The notes beneath the pieces were generated by a model. That model was not told the DNA's origin. It was given only the letters and a program-made list of their open reading frames with translations, and ran no database searches. A stretch of DNA of 64,000 nt from Pochonia chlamydosporia 170 (lineage: Eukaryota > Ascomycota > Sordariomycetes > Hypocreales > Clavicipitaceae), in contig NW_019154046.1 in the NCBI RefSeq assembly GCF_001653235.2, positions 62,001 through 126,000 on the forward strand, written 5' to 3'. Position 1 is the first letter of the stretch, and every line of letters starts with the position of its first letter. A program made the translations under genes and the position numbers. Positions 42,306 through 54,131 of this stretch are shown here, in pieces.

Positions 42306-43266
42306 ATGGAATCGCCACAGGTGCTCGTTCTTGGATGCTTTGACGACCTCCCAAACGCGTTCGTGTGTGTATGTTTCCCCTCGGCATTAACAAGCTAACG
42401 GGCGCAGGGGATTAAAAACGGACGAAAAAGTATTGGCGAGTCTTCAGATCCCATGCAAAGTCATTTCCACGGGCATAAATTCTAAGCGCTGCGAGGAGCA
42501 CGCAGAGCATGTGCAGACAGAACCAAAGGCCCTCCTTGCTGAGCTTCGGTCCGCTCTCCAAAGTAGCGACTGCAATGTTATCAAGATTGGTCGGTCTACT
42601 TCAACTCTCGCCAACTCAAATCAAAGTCAAAGACGCGAATACTAACTCACGAATGTGTGCAAAGGCGCCATACCGTCTATTGACTCTGTTCAGGTCCTGT
42701 CTGAGATCTGGAGGCAATGGCCAAAGGTGGCATCCGTTCTCGATATAGAGCCGTTCTTTAAAACGGGACAGGAAATACCAAACGGAATGCTTGTGGCGCT
42801 TATAGAGCATGTTCTGCCATCTGTTACCATTCTTTCCGCCACTGTTCGCGAAGTTATGGCCTTGTTAGAAGGAGCATCTATTAAAGCCAGTTATCCGACC
42901 GGCATACAAAGCATTGTGGCACTGGGAAAAAAGCTGCAGAGGCTCGGGCCCAGGTATGTCGTTGTGAAAAGAGAGATCTTTGACGAGTCTGAGCAGACGA
43001 CTACACTCCATTTCGTGCTCTGCGGCGCTGGGGAACCCGTTATAGAGCGACTGCGTTGTGAGAACCCGAAAGGCGTGTTTGGCGTAAGCTACTCTATCAT
43101 CTGTAAGTTCTCATTAAATTTTTAAAAGTGTGGTCTCGACATTAACAAGCTCTATCTAGCGGCTATTACAGCGAGTTTAGCACAAGAACGCACTGCGCTA
43201 GATGCGGTGGTGGCGGGCTTCCAATTTGCACAGGAAATGCTTCAGAAAGGAGATTATTTTGATTGA
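42306..43266 (+). CDS. Degenerate ThiD/HMP-P kinase-like protein (ribokinase fold)
   Basis: Four exons (42306-42364, 42408-42589, 42665-43102, 43160-43266) sum to 786 nt, 261 aa. The order of blocks follows hydroxymethylpyrimidine (phosphate) kinase: an N-terminal strand VLVLGCFDD, LLAELRSALQSSDCNVIKIGG (the KxG strand), KVASVLDIEPFFKTGQEIPN (equivalent of VLDPVMVATSG), LLPSVTILSATVREVMALL-like segment (equivalent of TPNxPEA), a GPRYVVVKR strand and a final ITASLAQERTALDAVVAGFQFAQ helix. The catalytic anion hole GTGCxLSxA has become GVSYSISAAI, so the active-site Cys/Gly pattern is lost. A kinase role is therefore unlikely. Seen: layout and motif loss. Inferred: a pseudo-kinase or an enzyme of changed function. 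Confidence 0.6.
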
Positions 43267-44421
43267 TCGACTTCTGCACATATTAACATGGGAGGTAGAG
43301 GCACGAAGGTTTTTTTTTTTTTTTTCGTGCTACTCCGTATTGCTCTTATTTTTTCCACGTATTCTTTAGTCTACAGTCGCACAACTCAGACCGTAAAGAC
43401 TCACTTAGATCACGCCTTCCTTTAAAAAATAAATTGATTCATGCGAACCAGCTCTCAAACTTTATTAATCGCTGTCAATTGTTCCCCGTCTCTTTGCTTA
43501 TCGTTTTCCGGCGACGAAACTCGGCATTTACTCGTACCACATCTGCGGAGAAAGACTGGCGACCAGAGATGGGGTTTAAATCGTTGGGGAATACGGCATC
43601 TGTGATCACAGCGTTAATCGAGTCAGCCGGCGTCGATACCACAGTTAATAGTTAGCAGTTCAAGTTATTATTGGTTTCGCGCTTACGGGTCTGGGTGTCT
43701 ATTTGCGCCCTTTGACAAGACAAATGTCCGAGGGGCAGTCTCCAGTACATGTACGGAGGAATTATTTCAGTTTGAAGGTGGCCGTCTCTTCGGCTTATTA
43801 GCACTATTACGGAGGAGATCAAGGTCATGCACAGCCACATTTTTAGGTCACTTTGCTGCCGGGCAGTGCAAGAAGGCTCTTCTTCCAAGGCACATTTCGC
43901 TGTGCTGGGAAACCAGGGCATATGGGGGGATGGCCGGTAAACCAAATCGACTGACTGGTCAGCTCAAGAATATCTCGGCTGAACCACTGCGGAACATAGC
44001 CCAATCAATTGTGCCGTCAATCATACCAGCTTTGCAGGGACCCCACAAGGGCTGATGGGTTGATTAGGCTTCGTGTCTCAAAAGACATCAGGCGAGGCAC
44101 AAAAACGGCTGACTCACCAGGCGGATTAAGGTGGCTGTTGATGACCTAGCTAATACTCCGTGTGCCGAGTTGTAGTGTCTGAAAGGTCATCTCAAGCTCT
44201 ACCATGAGTTCTCCCGCTGTCAATGTGCCCCGAACTCTTTAATTTTCTTGGTCGGCTAACAAGCTTTTGCGCCAGTGCTTACTTTGACTGATCAGAACTA
44301 AATATCTCCCACACAGCCATTTCCCGCTGACCGCATAAGTTAACGCCTACATACGAAGCAAGGCAAGTGTGGTATTCGTTTGCTGGTCATTTATTCCGGA
44401 CCGCTCTAGCGGCAACAACCG
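43267..44421. other. Intergenic with a poly-T tract inside a short inverted repeat
   Basis: No gene recognised in 1.15 kb. At about 43301-43330 a T-run of some 16 bases is framed by GCACGAA and TTCGTGC, able to form a hairpin. Words like TACTCCGTA and TACGGAG appear several times (43330s, 43750s, 43810s, 44150s), as in many fungal intergenic repeats. No complete element could be delimited. Confidence 0.4.
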
Positions 44422-46278
44422 ATGCCAGACAACAGACAATGTTGGGAGTGCCGTAAAAGGCGACTCATTTGCGACTTTGGACGGCCAGTCTGTAAAAAAT
44501 GCCAAAATAGAGGGGTATCATGCCCAGGATATGACCACAAGCCTTTGCGATGGATTGAGCCCGGAGAGACGAGGTCAAAGAAGCGAAAGACACAACAACA
44601 CGTCGAGGGAAAATCGGTCACACATGAACATGAAATATCGCGGATTGTATTGGATGATGGGGGTACTACAGCTCTGGTTCAATCGATATCGTATTGTAGG
44701 TATCATTTCACCCAGAATTGGAGGCCTCGTGCCTTTGTCTCCACGTTGGAGTGCGCTTGAAAGCCCTTCCCAAACTAGAGAGAAGGAGAAAGAGAAATGA
44801 AATGAAAGACAGAGAACTAACATCAGCCGGATATCATCACAGACAACGATGTCATCTGTCCAGACTTGCTTGCCACAACCAGGCTTGGCCGTCTAAACCC
44901 GTTCTTCGTAGCACCAACTGCCGTGGCATATATTCGCCCTGCAGTTGCGGAAATGGTTATATCTACTGCATTGGGACATCGAATTTTGCAAAGTGTTCAG
45001 TTGCCAGGCGCGGAGCGAGGCACTCTAGCCATCAAGTTGCAACATCATCGAGGATCTGCTATTAGGATGATAGCGGAGGACTTAGCTCGTGACGACATGC
45101 GCACAAGCGACGAAATACTGGTTTGCGTCTTGGTATTTCTACTAGCCGAAGTTAGTGAATACTTTCCTCTAGCAAAACCCACGTTGTCACGTTTGTTAGC
45201 TAAACTTACGTCGTTATCAGATTCAGCAATCCATTTCCTCGTCATGGCGACAGCATGTCGATGCGGCGACCGCAATTATTGACTCGCGCGGTGGTCTCGC
45301 CGAGCTCATGCCTAGCTGTGAACAACTTTCCCACTTGTTCCGCTATTTTATTATGTGAGTTTCTTCTTCGTTTTTTGTGCAGCTCCAGCTTCGGAACCGG
45401 CAACAGCACCAGGTCCTCCATCTCACCAGCGACCATCATTGACAACTTGATACAGCATTGATATACTAGGGGCAACTACTGCTCCCCCTCTGGATATTAA
45501 GCGATCAAGTCGGCAGCTTGAAACTCTACCGGTTCTGACTACACTGTTTGGTGATGGTCTTCAGACATGTGTCCCATGTCCACCGGAGCTCTTGGCACAT
45601 ATAATCTTGGTCAATAATTTACGTGCTCGGATACATGCTGCAGCTGACGAAGACGAGAAAAACAACCTGTTTTCTGAGACGAGAACAGTGCTGCAAAGCG
45701 TATGCGACTTTCCCGTGCAGCAATGGGTAGATGAGGTTGTGCTACCGGGTTTGTCCGTTGAGGACACGGCACATTTTCCACGCCACGACTCTATCATTAC
45801 AAGCCGACTCAAGTCTCGTCGATGGACTTGGCTTGCGTTCATATCGGCGTATAAATCGGCCATTGCTTTGTATTGCCTTTCGACGATCTTTGGCGTTGGT
45901 TACCTGTCAGCTTCCGAGCGAAGTGCCTTGCAATCCGGCGACAACATCGCTCACGAGACTGATTATGCATTCCATTGGAAAACATTGCGTGGCAACTTGC
46001 AACTAGTCGTCTCTGACCAAGAAGACCACCTTCGGAAGTTTACCATCTGGCCAATGGTCATTCTGGGGTTAACAGCAAGCCCCATGGATGAGGCCTCTAA
46101 GGTTTTCGTAACAAATGAGTTGAGATGGATTAGTAAAAATGTAGGCACTGCCTCTCCATTGATCGCGATAGAAGTCTTGTTAGCGCTGTGGCGAAGTGTA
46201 AGCCAGCGTACTCTACCAGGCACAACTGTTGTGACGTGGGACAGTGTTTTTAAGCAGCCCTATATTTTCGCCTTGTGA
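44422..46278 (+). CDS. Zn2Cys6 transcription factor, third in window
   Basis: Four exons (44422-44695, 44843-45150, 45221-45354, 45456-46278) sum to 1,539 nt, 512 aa. The zinc cluster is at the very N-terminus (QCWECRKRRLICDFGRPVCKKCQNRGVSCPGY), followed by KPLRWIEPGE. The second exon begins in the block YYNDVICPDLL that starts the fungal-specific domain of this regulator type, and exon 3 holds WRQHVDAATAIIDSRGGL. Intron 1 (147 bp) rests on donor GTAGGT and acceptor CACAG in phase 1; other donors nearby break the frame. No tie to the tryptophan cluster is evident apart from proximity; the ThiD-like gene and the deiminase are its nearest neighbours. Confidence 0.8.
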
Positions 46279-46870
46279 TAACGTTGACCGAGTTTATGGA
46301 GGACTTGATATACTTGAGCGGAAGGCGAGGGTAATAAACGTCAGGCATTACCCCGACGGGCGCCATGTTCTTTTTTGACCATGTTTTCGCAGAAAGTGAT
46401 ATTCGATCCAATTTCTGTTTTATTTGTGCTTCCCGAGTGATGCATGCACCTTTCAGCTTCCCCTCTTGTCATTGCCAACAGAGTTCAGAACAGCACAGCC
46501 ACGCTGCGACGTGGATCTGCGTTGGTATACGCCAAGTCTTGGCCAAACTTCTTTCCTGTTTAGGAGTTTTATCTTTGTGCCATGATATTGGCAGTGCAGG
46601 CAGAGCCACCATGATGTCAAGTATTAGGATCTCTCTTTTATTTCCATTACTGGCAAAATAATTGCGTCGCAGTTGCGAGTAAAGTTGATGCTGTGGTGCC
46701 TGATATGGAAGAGCTGTGGAAGATAGTAGGCAACACTCGGAACGCAACAGTTTCTATATAAGGTGCCTGCAAGGTCTTGTGTTGTGATGTAATGTACGAT
46801 GGCATCATTATTTAACCCATTGAATCCTAAGTTTGGTATTAAAGAGCTAGAAGAACAAGATCAAATCAAA
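46279..46870. other. Intergenic / deiminase promoter
   Basis: No gene recognised in about 590 bp. An in-frame ATG at 46799 precedes the deiminase start but adds a hydrophilic leader that would hide the secretion signal, so it is not used. A TATA-like ATATAAG stands at about 46755. Confidence 0.4.
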
Positions 46871-48718
46871 ATGCGCCACCTCACGTTTGTTTTGCTGAAC
46901 ATTTTCGGTATTCAACAGGCTGTTTTGGCTGCTCGAAACGAATCAAGCATTCAATGCGGCATACTTGCCGACACGAACCGGGATGGCATTGTCGACGACT
47001 TGGATAGAGACCATAAGCATATGTGGACGTCCAACTACGGCGCAATTTTTCTTCCCAACATTGGCGATGAGCATCGACGGTGCGCAATTCGTGATGGGAC
47101 CGGCATATCCTTCAGTAACGAGGAACTCGCCGCGTGTAATGATGCGACGGGAGATAGACTTATCACAACCCGTTATGCGGCAAAGCTACGAACAGATCCG
47201 GTCCAGGGTCTGTCTGGAGATGCGGTCGGAAAAATATACACGGATCCTCCCTCGTCACTTTCCCGCGTTCGAGTATTCTGGCTGCACGGCAATAGCCCCA
47301 ATGTGTCCTCAGACTGGACTTTGGTGCAACCGGAACTGTCCTTTAACTCTACAGCCCTTTCAAAAGGACTGATTCTCGCAATCGATGGAAGGGAGTTAAC
47401 TACGGGTACCAACGACTGGAATGGAAGAGTTGATATTGTTTTCAAGGTTACCGATTCTGGACGAACAGCAACCGACTTCGTGGCAATGAGACAGGCACCA
47501 ATTCTGGTCCACCACCACCTGCACAAGACAGAGACTGTTGTTACACTCCAAACGAGACAAGGCGTATCCAAATGGCAAGCACCCTTTGTAGAGAAACTGC
47601 GTGGTGTTCTTGGGAATTTAGATTCTCAGCCATCGCTGCTTGTGCTCAACAATAGCTACGATGTTTGGGGTCAAGACTTTATGGAACCTGCATTCGCAAG
47701 CATGCCAGGTCCAAATGGCCCTGTTTCTCTTCGAGTGCTTCTCCGCTCTCCGCAGTCAACTAGACGGAATGGACGAAAGGTGTTCGAGCAGCTTCGAGGT
47801 CCCGGAGTGGGAGGTTGGCAGCCCGGTCTTGGAACTGGTTTTGGATGGGAAGAGATTAACTCTGGCGGTAACATGGAGACTATTCCGCCTTACGTTTCCC
47901 GATCGGGAGTCCGCTATCGCAACGGTCGGGTTCTGCTCGGAAAGCACTTTGATACCTACCCTGCCCAGTCTTGGATCGATTTTCTGGAGTCCCAAGGGGA
48001 GCAGCCACCCCTGTTTCTTGAGGCTGGCTGGCTTGTTGCCGGCCACATTGATGAGATGGTCCAGTTCTTGCCCTACAACAATACTCTCGGTTTCAAGATG
48101 GCAGTGCCAGACATGAGGTCAGCTATCGCAACTCTAAAAAACCTAAACAGCACCGGCCATGGTGCGGTGCCAGCACTGAGCTATGATGGAGATATGACCC
48201 CTGACACAGACGCTATTTTTCTCGACCCTAGTGTTCGAAACAAGACCGTCAGTTCTCTGTTGTCAGATGAACGATTCATCTGGGTCAATGAGTATGCCCA
48301 AAAATATGTGGACAGCAATCTGTCTATATTGCTAAGAGAACTGCCAATCGAAGACAGCGATGTCATTCGTGTGCCAACGTTATGGAAGGATAATACGTAT
48401 CCCTGGCCCCGGAGCCCTGATGGTATTCCCACACGACTTCGCCGAGCATATCCTGGCCAGAGACAGCTGCAAACGTTTCATCCATCGGCTGTGAATGGAA
48501 TTGTACTTGGTTCAGACTATGTTGCCCCGAAGCCATGGGGCCCATTGGTGGATGGGAAAGATGTCTTGGAGGATGCCATCCGTGCTGCGTACGCCAGTGC
48601 AGACATGAAAACCGTGTTTATTGATAATTACATGTCACATCACGTTCGAGGTGGCGAAGTTCATTGCGCAACAAATACCCTCAGAGACACAAACATTGCT
48701 TGGTGGACAATGAATTGA
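46871..48718 (+). CDS. Secreted protein-arginine deiminase (PAD)
   Basis: An intronless frame of 615 aa from the ATG at 46871, which begins a clear secretion signal (MRHLTFVLLNIFGIQQAVLAA). The C-terminal PAD catalytic fold is well marked: DVWGQDFMEPAF (catalytic Asp near residue 269), GGNMETIPPY, GWLVAGHIDEMVQF (His and Asp near 391-393) and the nucleophile Cys in GGEVHCATN near residue 599. PADs convert peptidyl-arginine to citrulline with Ca2+; they are best known from vertebrates and also occur in some bacteria and fungi. The N-terminal third (ADTNRDGIVDDLDRDHK) has a Ca2+-binding-loop-like repeat of Asp residues. Several NxS/T sequons suggest glycosylation. Extracellular citrullination of host or fungal proteins is inference. 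Confidence 0.88.
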   Translation: MRHLTFVLLNIFGIQQAVLAARNESSIQCGILADTNRDGIVDDLDRDHKHMWTSNYGAIFLPNIGDEHRRCAIRDGTGISFSNEELAACNDATGDRLITTRYAAKLRTDPVQGLSGDAVGKIYTDPPSSLSRVRVFWLHGNSPNVSSDWTLVQPELSFNSTALSKGLILAIDGRELTTGTNDWNGRVDIVFKVTDSGRTATDFVAMRQAPILVHHHLHKTETVVTLQTRQGVSKWQAPFVEKLRGVLGNLDSQPSLLVLNNSYDVWGQDFMEPAFASMPGPNGPVSLRVLLRSPQSTRRNGRKVFEQLRGPGVGGWQPGLGTGFGWEEINSGGNMETIPPYVSRSGVRYRNGRVLLGKHFDTYPAQSWIDFLESQGEQPPLFLEAGWLVAGHIDEMVQFLPYNNTLGFKMAVPDMRSAIATLKNLNSTGHGAVPALSYDGDMTPDTDAIFLDPSVRNKTVSSLLSDERFIWVNEYAQKYVDSNLSILLRELPIEDSDVIRVPTLWKDNTYPWPRSPDGIPTRLRRAYPGQRQLQTFHPSAVNGIVLGSDYVAPKPWGPLVDGKDVLEDAIRAAYASADMKTVFIDNYMSHHVRGGEVHCATNTLRDTNIAWWTMN

Positions 48719-49709
48719 TGGGCACCTAAGAAATTTTTTGGAAGAGTGTGGGAGGTGTATTATTTTGTTACGTGCCTTGCCCTAGACTCTAGATCGGAAT
48801 ACAGCATGTCCGTTTTCTTTCTACGCTCGGTTCTCACTGGTGCCGTTGCCGATTCGAGCTGGTGTTTTTCTTGATCGACATTGTTCATGATGCCTGCAAT
48901 AAGCTGAGGTGAGCCACTGCGAGGTCGATCCTTCAAACAACAGCCAATTGACGTAAGCCAGTCTACAACCCATGGAAACCGATGCCGGGCCGTCGATACG
49001 ATGTCCCCGGTGCAATGCCGTGACGCGTACACATATCCATTATCGAATGTTCAACAACCATGCCAGCTAGGACTAAGGGCTTGACGCAAAAATGTAGAAC
49101 ATCACTATTCAGTTTGCCTAGCGGCCTGGCCTTTGTGATAGGGGACCAACGAATCCTCATTGAATGTTTCACTTAAGTTCGGAGTCTCGTGATGGCAGCC
49201 AATGTCGCTTCTGACCTGTATCGAAATTTTGTCATATACCCGTCCCGTCGGATGACGACATTTTCTCACGAAATAAGGTTGGTTAGTTCGTAAGCATGCT
49301 GACTTTTTCCAGTTTGTGCCTTTTTCCCCGAAACCAAGAGCTTCTATTTCCTAGTTATCAGCGCCTAAAATTCCTATTCTTAGATTTTAGCCCCGACTAT
49401 TTTCCCTTGTAGATAAGTACGTAGCCCTATAATGCCCCCGTAAGAAAGTTGTATCGAAGTTAGGGTAGATATCTAAATAAAGTGGATAAAAATTGCGGTC
49501 AGACTCACAAGAGATGCGGCAGTGCTAAAAGCAGAAGTCCGCAATAAGCTTTTAGACGCATGAAATTTAGGCAATCCCCCGTGGATTAGGACCTAAAGAA
49601 TAACTATATATACCTGCATTAATACCGTCGATTTAGCTTTCCCCAGAGTGACATATCGCTATAAATCAAATGACACCACATCTTCTAAAGCAAAGCCACT
49701 ATTTTTACA
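48719..49709. other. Possible gene remnant and RIP-like patch
   Basis: On the minus strand, frames at 49172-48963 and 49032-48760 overlap in different phases and read as one protein-like stretch (RWSPITKARPLGKLNSDVLHF..., then RHRFPWVVDWLTSIGC...) broken by a shift near 49030; I cannot name the family. From about 49320 to 49620 the sequence is TA-rich with many TpA steps, like the RIP-affected island at the left end. The last 90 bp are the sulfatase promoter. Confidence 0.35.
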
Positions 49710-51960
49710 ATGTTTCAAGTCGTTGGCGGTCTAGTCTGTGCAGCGTTGCTGTTGAATCTGTCACTTGCAGTGAATGCAGATAGTTGCGCAGCCAAGAGAC
49801 CTAACATTATTTTTATATTCACCGATGATCAGGATTTGCATCTTGGGTCTTTGGACTATATGAGTTCGGTGAAAAGGGAGCTTGCCGCAAAAGGAACTTC
49901 CTTTTCTAATCATTTCGCAACTGTGTCGCAATGTTGCCCTAGCCGAGCATCACTGTTTCGAGGGCAGCACGCACATAATACGAATATCACATTCGTAACG
50001 GCCCCAGGGTATGCCAACCATGCTCGACTGCCTAAATTTGACAAAGTTAGTGTGAAAGGGACAATGCTAATAGCAGAGGCAGTGGAAACTACGCAAAGTG
50101 GCTCGCATCCAGTGAAAATAATGATTACCTACCAATGTGGCTCAAGAGGGCTGGATACCGTACTGAGTGTGAGTTTCTCTGAATATATAGTTGAGTGTGT
50201 CACCCTAATGGGATGGAGACAGATATCGGCAAGTTTTTGAATGGTTACAACACCGCGCTTTACGCAGATTGGCCGAAAGGCTGGGATGTGGCAGATGTCT
50301 TGGTTAGTCATTATTCTGAACCTGATAACATGGACTGAAAAACATGTACTAACTTTCTCCCTCCCGCAAAGGTCGAGCCTTGGACATATCAATACAATAC
50401 CCCTGTTTTTTCACACAATGGACAAACTCCCGTGCTCTATCGTGGCTATCATCAAACAGACGTCATTCGGGCAAAAACGTTGGTTTATTTCTTTTCCACA
50501 CGTTTTATTGCATTACCAAATTAATTCATGTCGTATTAGTATGTCTCGGTTGGAGTATCTCACTAAGAAGCAACATAATCCTTTCTATCTCACCATTGCC
50601 CCTGTTTCTCCGCACGTGGAGATACCTGGCCTTCCTGTGCCGTTGGCTCGACACGCCAAAGACTTCCCAAATGCTACTGCACCCCAAGGCAAGAACTTTA
50701 ATCCTTCCGATGCGCTGACGGCTCAGAAACCATCTTGGTTGAAGAAGCTCCCCCTGATGGAAGAGTCCGACATTACTCGTGCTAACGAGCACTACCGACA
50801 TCGGATTCGAGCACTTCAAGGTGTGGACGAAATTGTTCAGGATATTGTAGATTTCCTGGATAAAACAAATATTCTTAATAATACATATAGTAAGTTACTA
50901 ATAGACCTCATCTTGTAGTCGTGTTTGGATAAAGACATTAACGGTTTTACCAAGTTATCTACTCAACTGATAATGGCTATCATCTCGGTCAGCATCGGGT
51001 TAACGCTGGGAAGACACTTCCGTATATTGAAGACACAAATGTTCCGTTTATCGTCCGCGGGCCGAAGATTCCAGCGAACAAAACATCTCGTTTACCTGGA
51101 GCGCACCCTGATCTGGCGCCGACATTTCTCGAAATTGCTGGCCTAGATAAAGAGCAATATCCCGCCTATCTCGATGGACGCAGTCTTTTGAGTGATTGGC
51201 ACAACCCTACTCAGCCGGCAAATGACTCTAATAGTCATGACATTATCAATGTTGAGTTCTGGGGCAGCGCGGGAATCGAGGCGCCCGGCAAAAATAGAAG
51301 CGCCAACAACACTTACAAAACTTTGCGAGTTGTCAACGAAAATAATTCTTGGCTCTACTCCAAGTGGTGCACCGGTGACCGCGAGCTGTATAACACAAAG
51401 GTGAGTTAGCACACAACAAGCGTGAAAGGAGCGACTAGTGATTAATGCTTCCACAGACTGACCCATTCGAACTTCACAACTTGGCCTTTAATTTTGCGAA
51501 AGACGGCGAGCATAATCGGCTGATTCAGCGTTTAGACGCCATACTGCTAGTAACCAAGTCCTGCAATCAGGATACCTGCCGCAATCCATGGACTGTTCTA
51601 CAAAGTACCTGTCACAAGGACGACAGCTGCCCACATTCTGGTGTAATTCTTAACAGTTTGGATGTTGCCATGGACTCGAAATATGACGAGTTTTTTGCTT
51701 CATTGCCAAAAGTCCAGTTTAAAGAGTGTCTTAATATACAACTTGTCTCTAACGAGCAACCCTTCCTTCCTGCATCATCAGCAGCACTACAAAAGGACTA
51801 TCGAACAAATACTGATCATTTCAAAAGTCCGGTTCACCGTGGTACAAAAGTTCCGCCCAACGAAGTAAACCAAGGCACGGTTAATCAACGACACACAACG
51901 ATTGAGGAAATGGAGAAAAAGTCACGTAAGCTCACACCAGCAGAGCTAGGGCAATCATAA
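49710..51960 (+). CDS. Secreted sulfatase (arylsulfatase family)
   Basis: Seven exons (49710-50008, 50077-50168, 50223-50302, 50372-50478, 50540-50889, 50955-51400, 51457-51960) sum to 1,878 nt, 625 aa. The first 23 residues form a secretion signal (MFQVVGGLVCAALLLNLSLAVNA). The metal site NIIFIFTDDQD and the formylglycine motif CCPSRASLFRG (Cys near residue 76, to be oxidised to formylglycine) are intact; DNGYHLGQHR provides the second metal/sulfate site. At first sight the gene looks shattered, but each break falls at a good intron boundary and restores the expected family order (NDYLPMWLKRAGYRTEYIGKFLNG, NPFYLTIAPVSPHVE, NVPFIVRGPKIP). It should release sulfate from an aryl or carbohydrate ester outside the cell; the substrate is not readable. 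Confidence 0.87.
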
Positions 51961-54131
51961 GGGAAGGACGGTAACAATGAGTCATGCCTGGAATGCCATG
52001 GTTTCGCTGCATAGACTGGTGTAAAGTGAAAAAAAAAACCCCTTTTCAAGGACACTTTGGTGCTTGATAGTCACTGAGCATTATGCCTGGGGCAGGACCA
52101 GCTGCCTCGCATTGAAGATGTACTGCTTGGAGTAATTTCTTATCTCCTTAGAGATGAAACTTCGGTCAATTATTGGGATTGTTGGGGTTAAGTGGACAAT
52201 GACCCGCACATCGTGGTTGGTGTCACGTTCTTTTAGAACTTGTTAACGGAAGACTAATGCGCCATGCCAAGTCTCACTTAGGTGCTATCTAAATTTTGTC
52301 TCCAAATCATATGACTTACTGTTAATTCCATTTCTTATTAAGGTGCTCATTTATTATGTGGTAAAAGTTACGTCTTCCCGCAGTAACGATGGTGTAGGAA
52401 TCTCGACATTGTGGCTACTCTCTCGAAGGCGTCTTTGACAATGGTCTGAGGAAGATCTAGAGGATGAAGGCCTGGGAAAGGAACCTGGCTTGAAGGTGAT
52501 CGTGTTGCTTGGTTCTGCTAGTGCAAGCTTCGGCCTTTAGGTGGCCTTACTCTACGGTATTGAGGATACGAAGTGCAGAGAGAAACTATTGCAGATAGAC
52601 ACCGTGCTCCCAAATGGCCTAGCTTGATACCGAAAGTCATTGGCCGGACATTCTGCGCTACTACATGGAGGATCGTCTCGAGCCCGCTGCACAGATCACC
52701 AGGTCGAACCGCCTTGTGGAACAATGAGGAGTTGCTCGTTTGAAGGTACTATTCTCCAGTGGCATCCCAATTGGACAAATCAATCCATATCCTTACACAC
52801 ATCTACTTGCGGACATGCTGGTTAGCTGGACATTGTATTGCGAATGTCATCGGTGATTCAAGAAATGCCAGCTATCTGAATCAAACTGCCCATGGATAAA
52901 GACGGATACAATGTTGGTATCGAGGATCGTGAGACTCAAACGGGACCTCACGGTTCAACAGTAACGGATGTGCCTCACCGATAAAGAACGAGTGTCATAA
53001 ACCCGCGTCCAATGGACGTTTATATAAATGTGATGTCTTGTCACACTAGTCACATTGACATATTCTCCTGCATCATTCTTAAAACCAGAACCTGTTGGAC
53101 AAGCAAACCAAATTGGGTTAAGGTACCAACTTGCATACAGAGTTTCGTAAAGGTGTGGGAAGCAGCTAATCAAATGCATTTTGCTAGGGTGAGCTTTCCA
53201 TCAGGTGCGCATGGCCGGCATCTGTCCAGGTCAAGGCCTACCATACTACCGGCCATGCTGGTCAACTGCAGGTGACCGTCATCGGCTGGTAAGCTTTTAG
53301 GGGGTATCCAACGATAAAACATGGTGATGTAACCTACTCCCTTGCAAGCTGTCATAAAGTCACCTGTCCTCAGCGACTCCACCATCGGCGAATGCTGACT
53401 GTTGCTGCCAACAAACAATCCACGTGGTTGAGAAGATCAAACCTTATCCTAGAAGATCTGCTATAATTTTACTTTCTCTTACTTATAGGAAAGCGGTTGG
53501 GGCTATTGGACGCATCTGATTATTGAGTCTCCAATATATGCTGGGGAAGATATCCCAAGAACGAAGTTTTTTAACAGCCGATCAGGTTCACGGACATATC
53601 TGGCCTCAAACCGGAATCAGAGGCCCTAACTTTATATTCCTGCACAGAAGACAACAAGCCGAACGACGCCTTCCCTACTGATGAGCGCCATCTGTCTATT
53701 AGAGCACCACGTAGCGACTGCGTAACATGGAGCATAGTTGCCGTCAACCTTCCTGGAAGTGGGATCACGATCAGATGGTAGCCGAAGCCTTGGTCGTTTA
53801 AAGCTCAGACTTTTGGCATACCTTTGTATACTAATCGAACTCCTTTTAGCACGACGATGCCCAGCCTTCTCCGCACAATGCTGGCAACCGCCCCTCGTCT
53901 CTTGTCCAGTGTATGAAGTGGGATTATATAGCTACTTCACATCTCTTACAAAGAATTCAGTATAAGCATGGTAAGATAGTTTGTGTAATGCTACGGCATT
54001 CTGGGGCTCTTTTCTAGCATGTTCTTGTTGGGGAAGTTGTCTAATGGTAATGCACAGAACTGCTACCACCGGACCGCTGTGGGAATAATATTCCGGATGA
54101 TGCGATTTGGACGAAAATCGACCGCCAATTA
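51961..54131. other. 2.2 kb of decayed or unknown sequence
   Basis: No frame longer than about 90 codons and no joined set with recognisable content. Some fragments (plus strand 52640-52825, minus strand 53418-53170) look protein-like but are interrupted by stops without good splice sites. The stretch may be a relic of a gene upstream of the 54132 frame. Confidence 0.35.

Noticed and set aside
43301..43330. Poly-T with flanking inverted heptamers as a bacterial-type terminator
   Set aside because: The host is a eukaryote and the tract lies far from a gene end in a region with no other signal; it is more likely a repeat remnant.
46799..46870. Upstream in-frame ATG of the arginine deiminase
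   Set aside because: It would place 24 hydrophilic residues before a clear secretion signal that begins at 46871.
49710..51960. The sulfatase looked like a pseudogene with several frameshifts
   Set aside because: Each break coincides with a GT-AG intron, and the seven exons sum to a whole number of codons with the expected family order.
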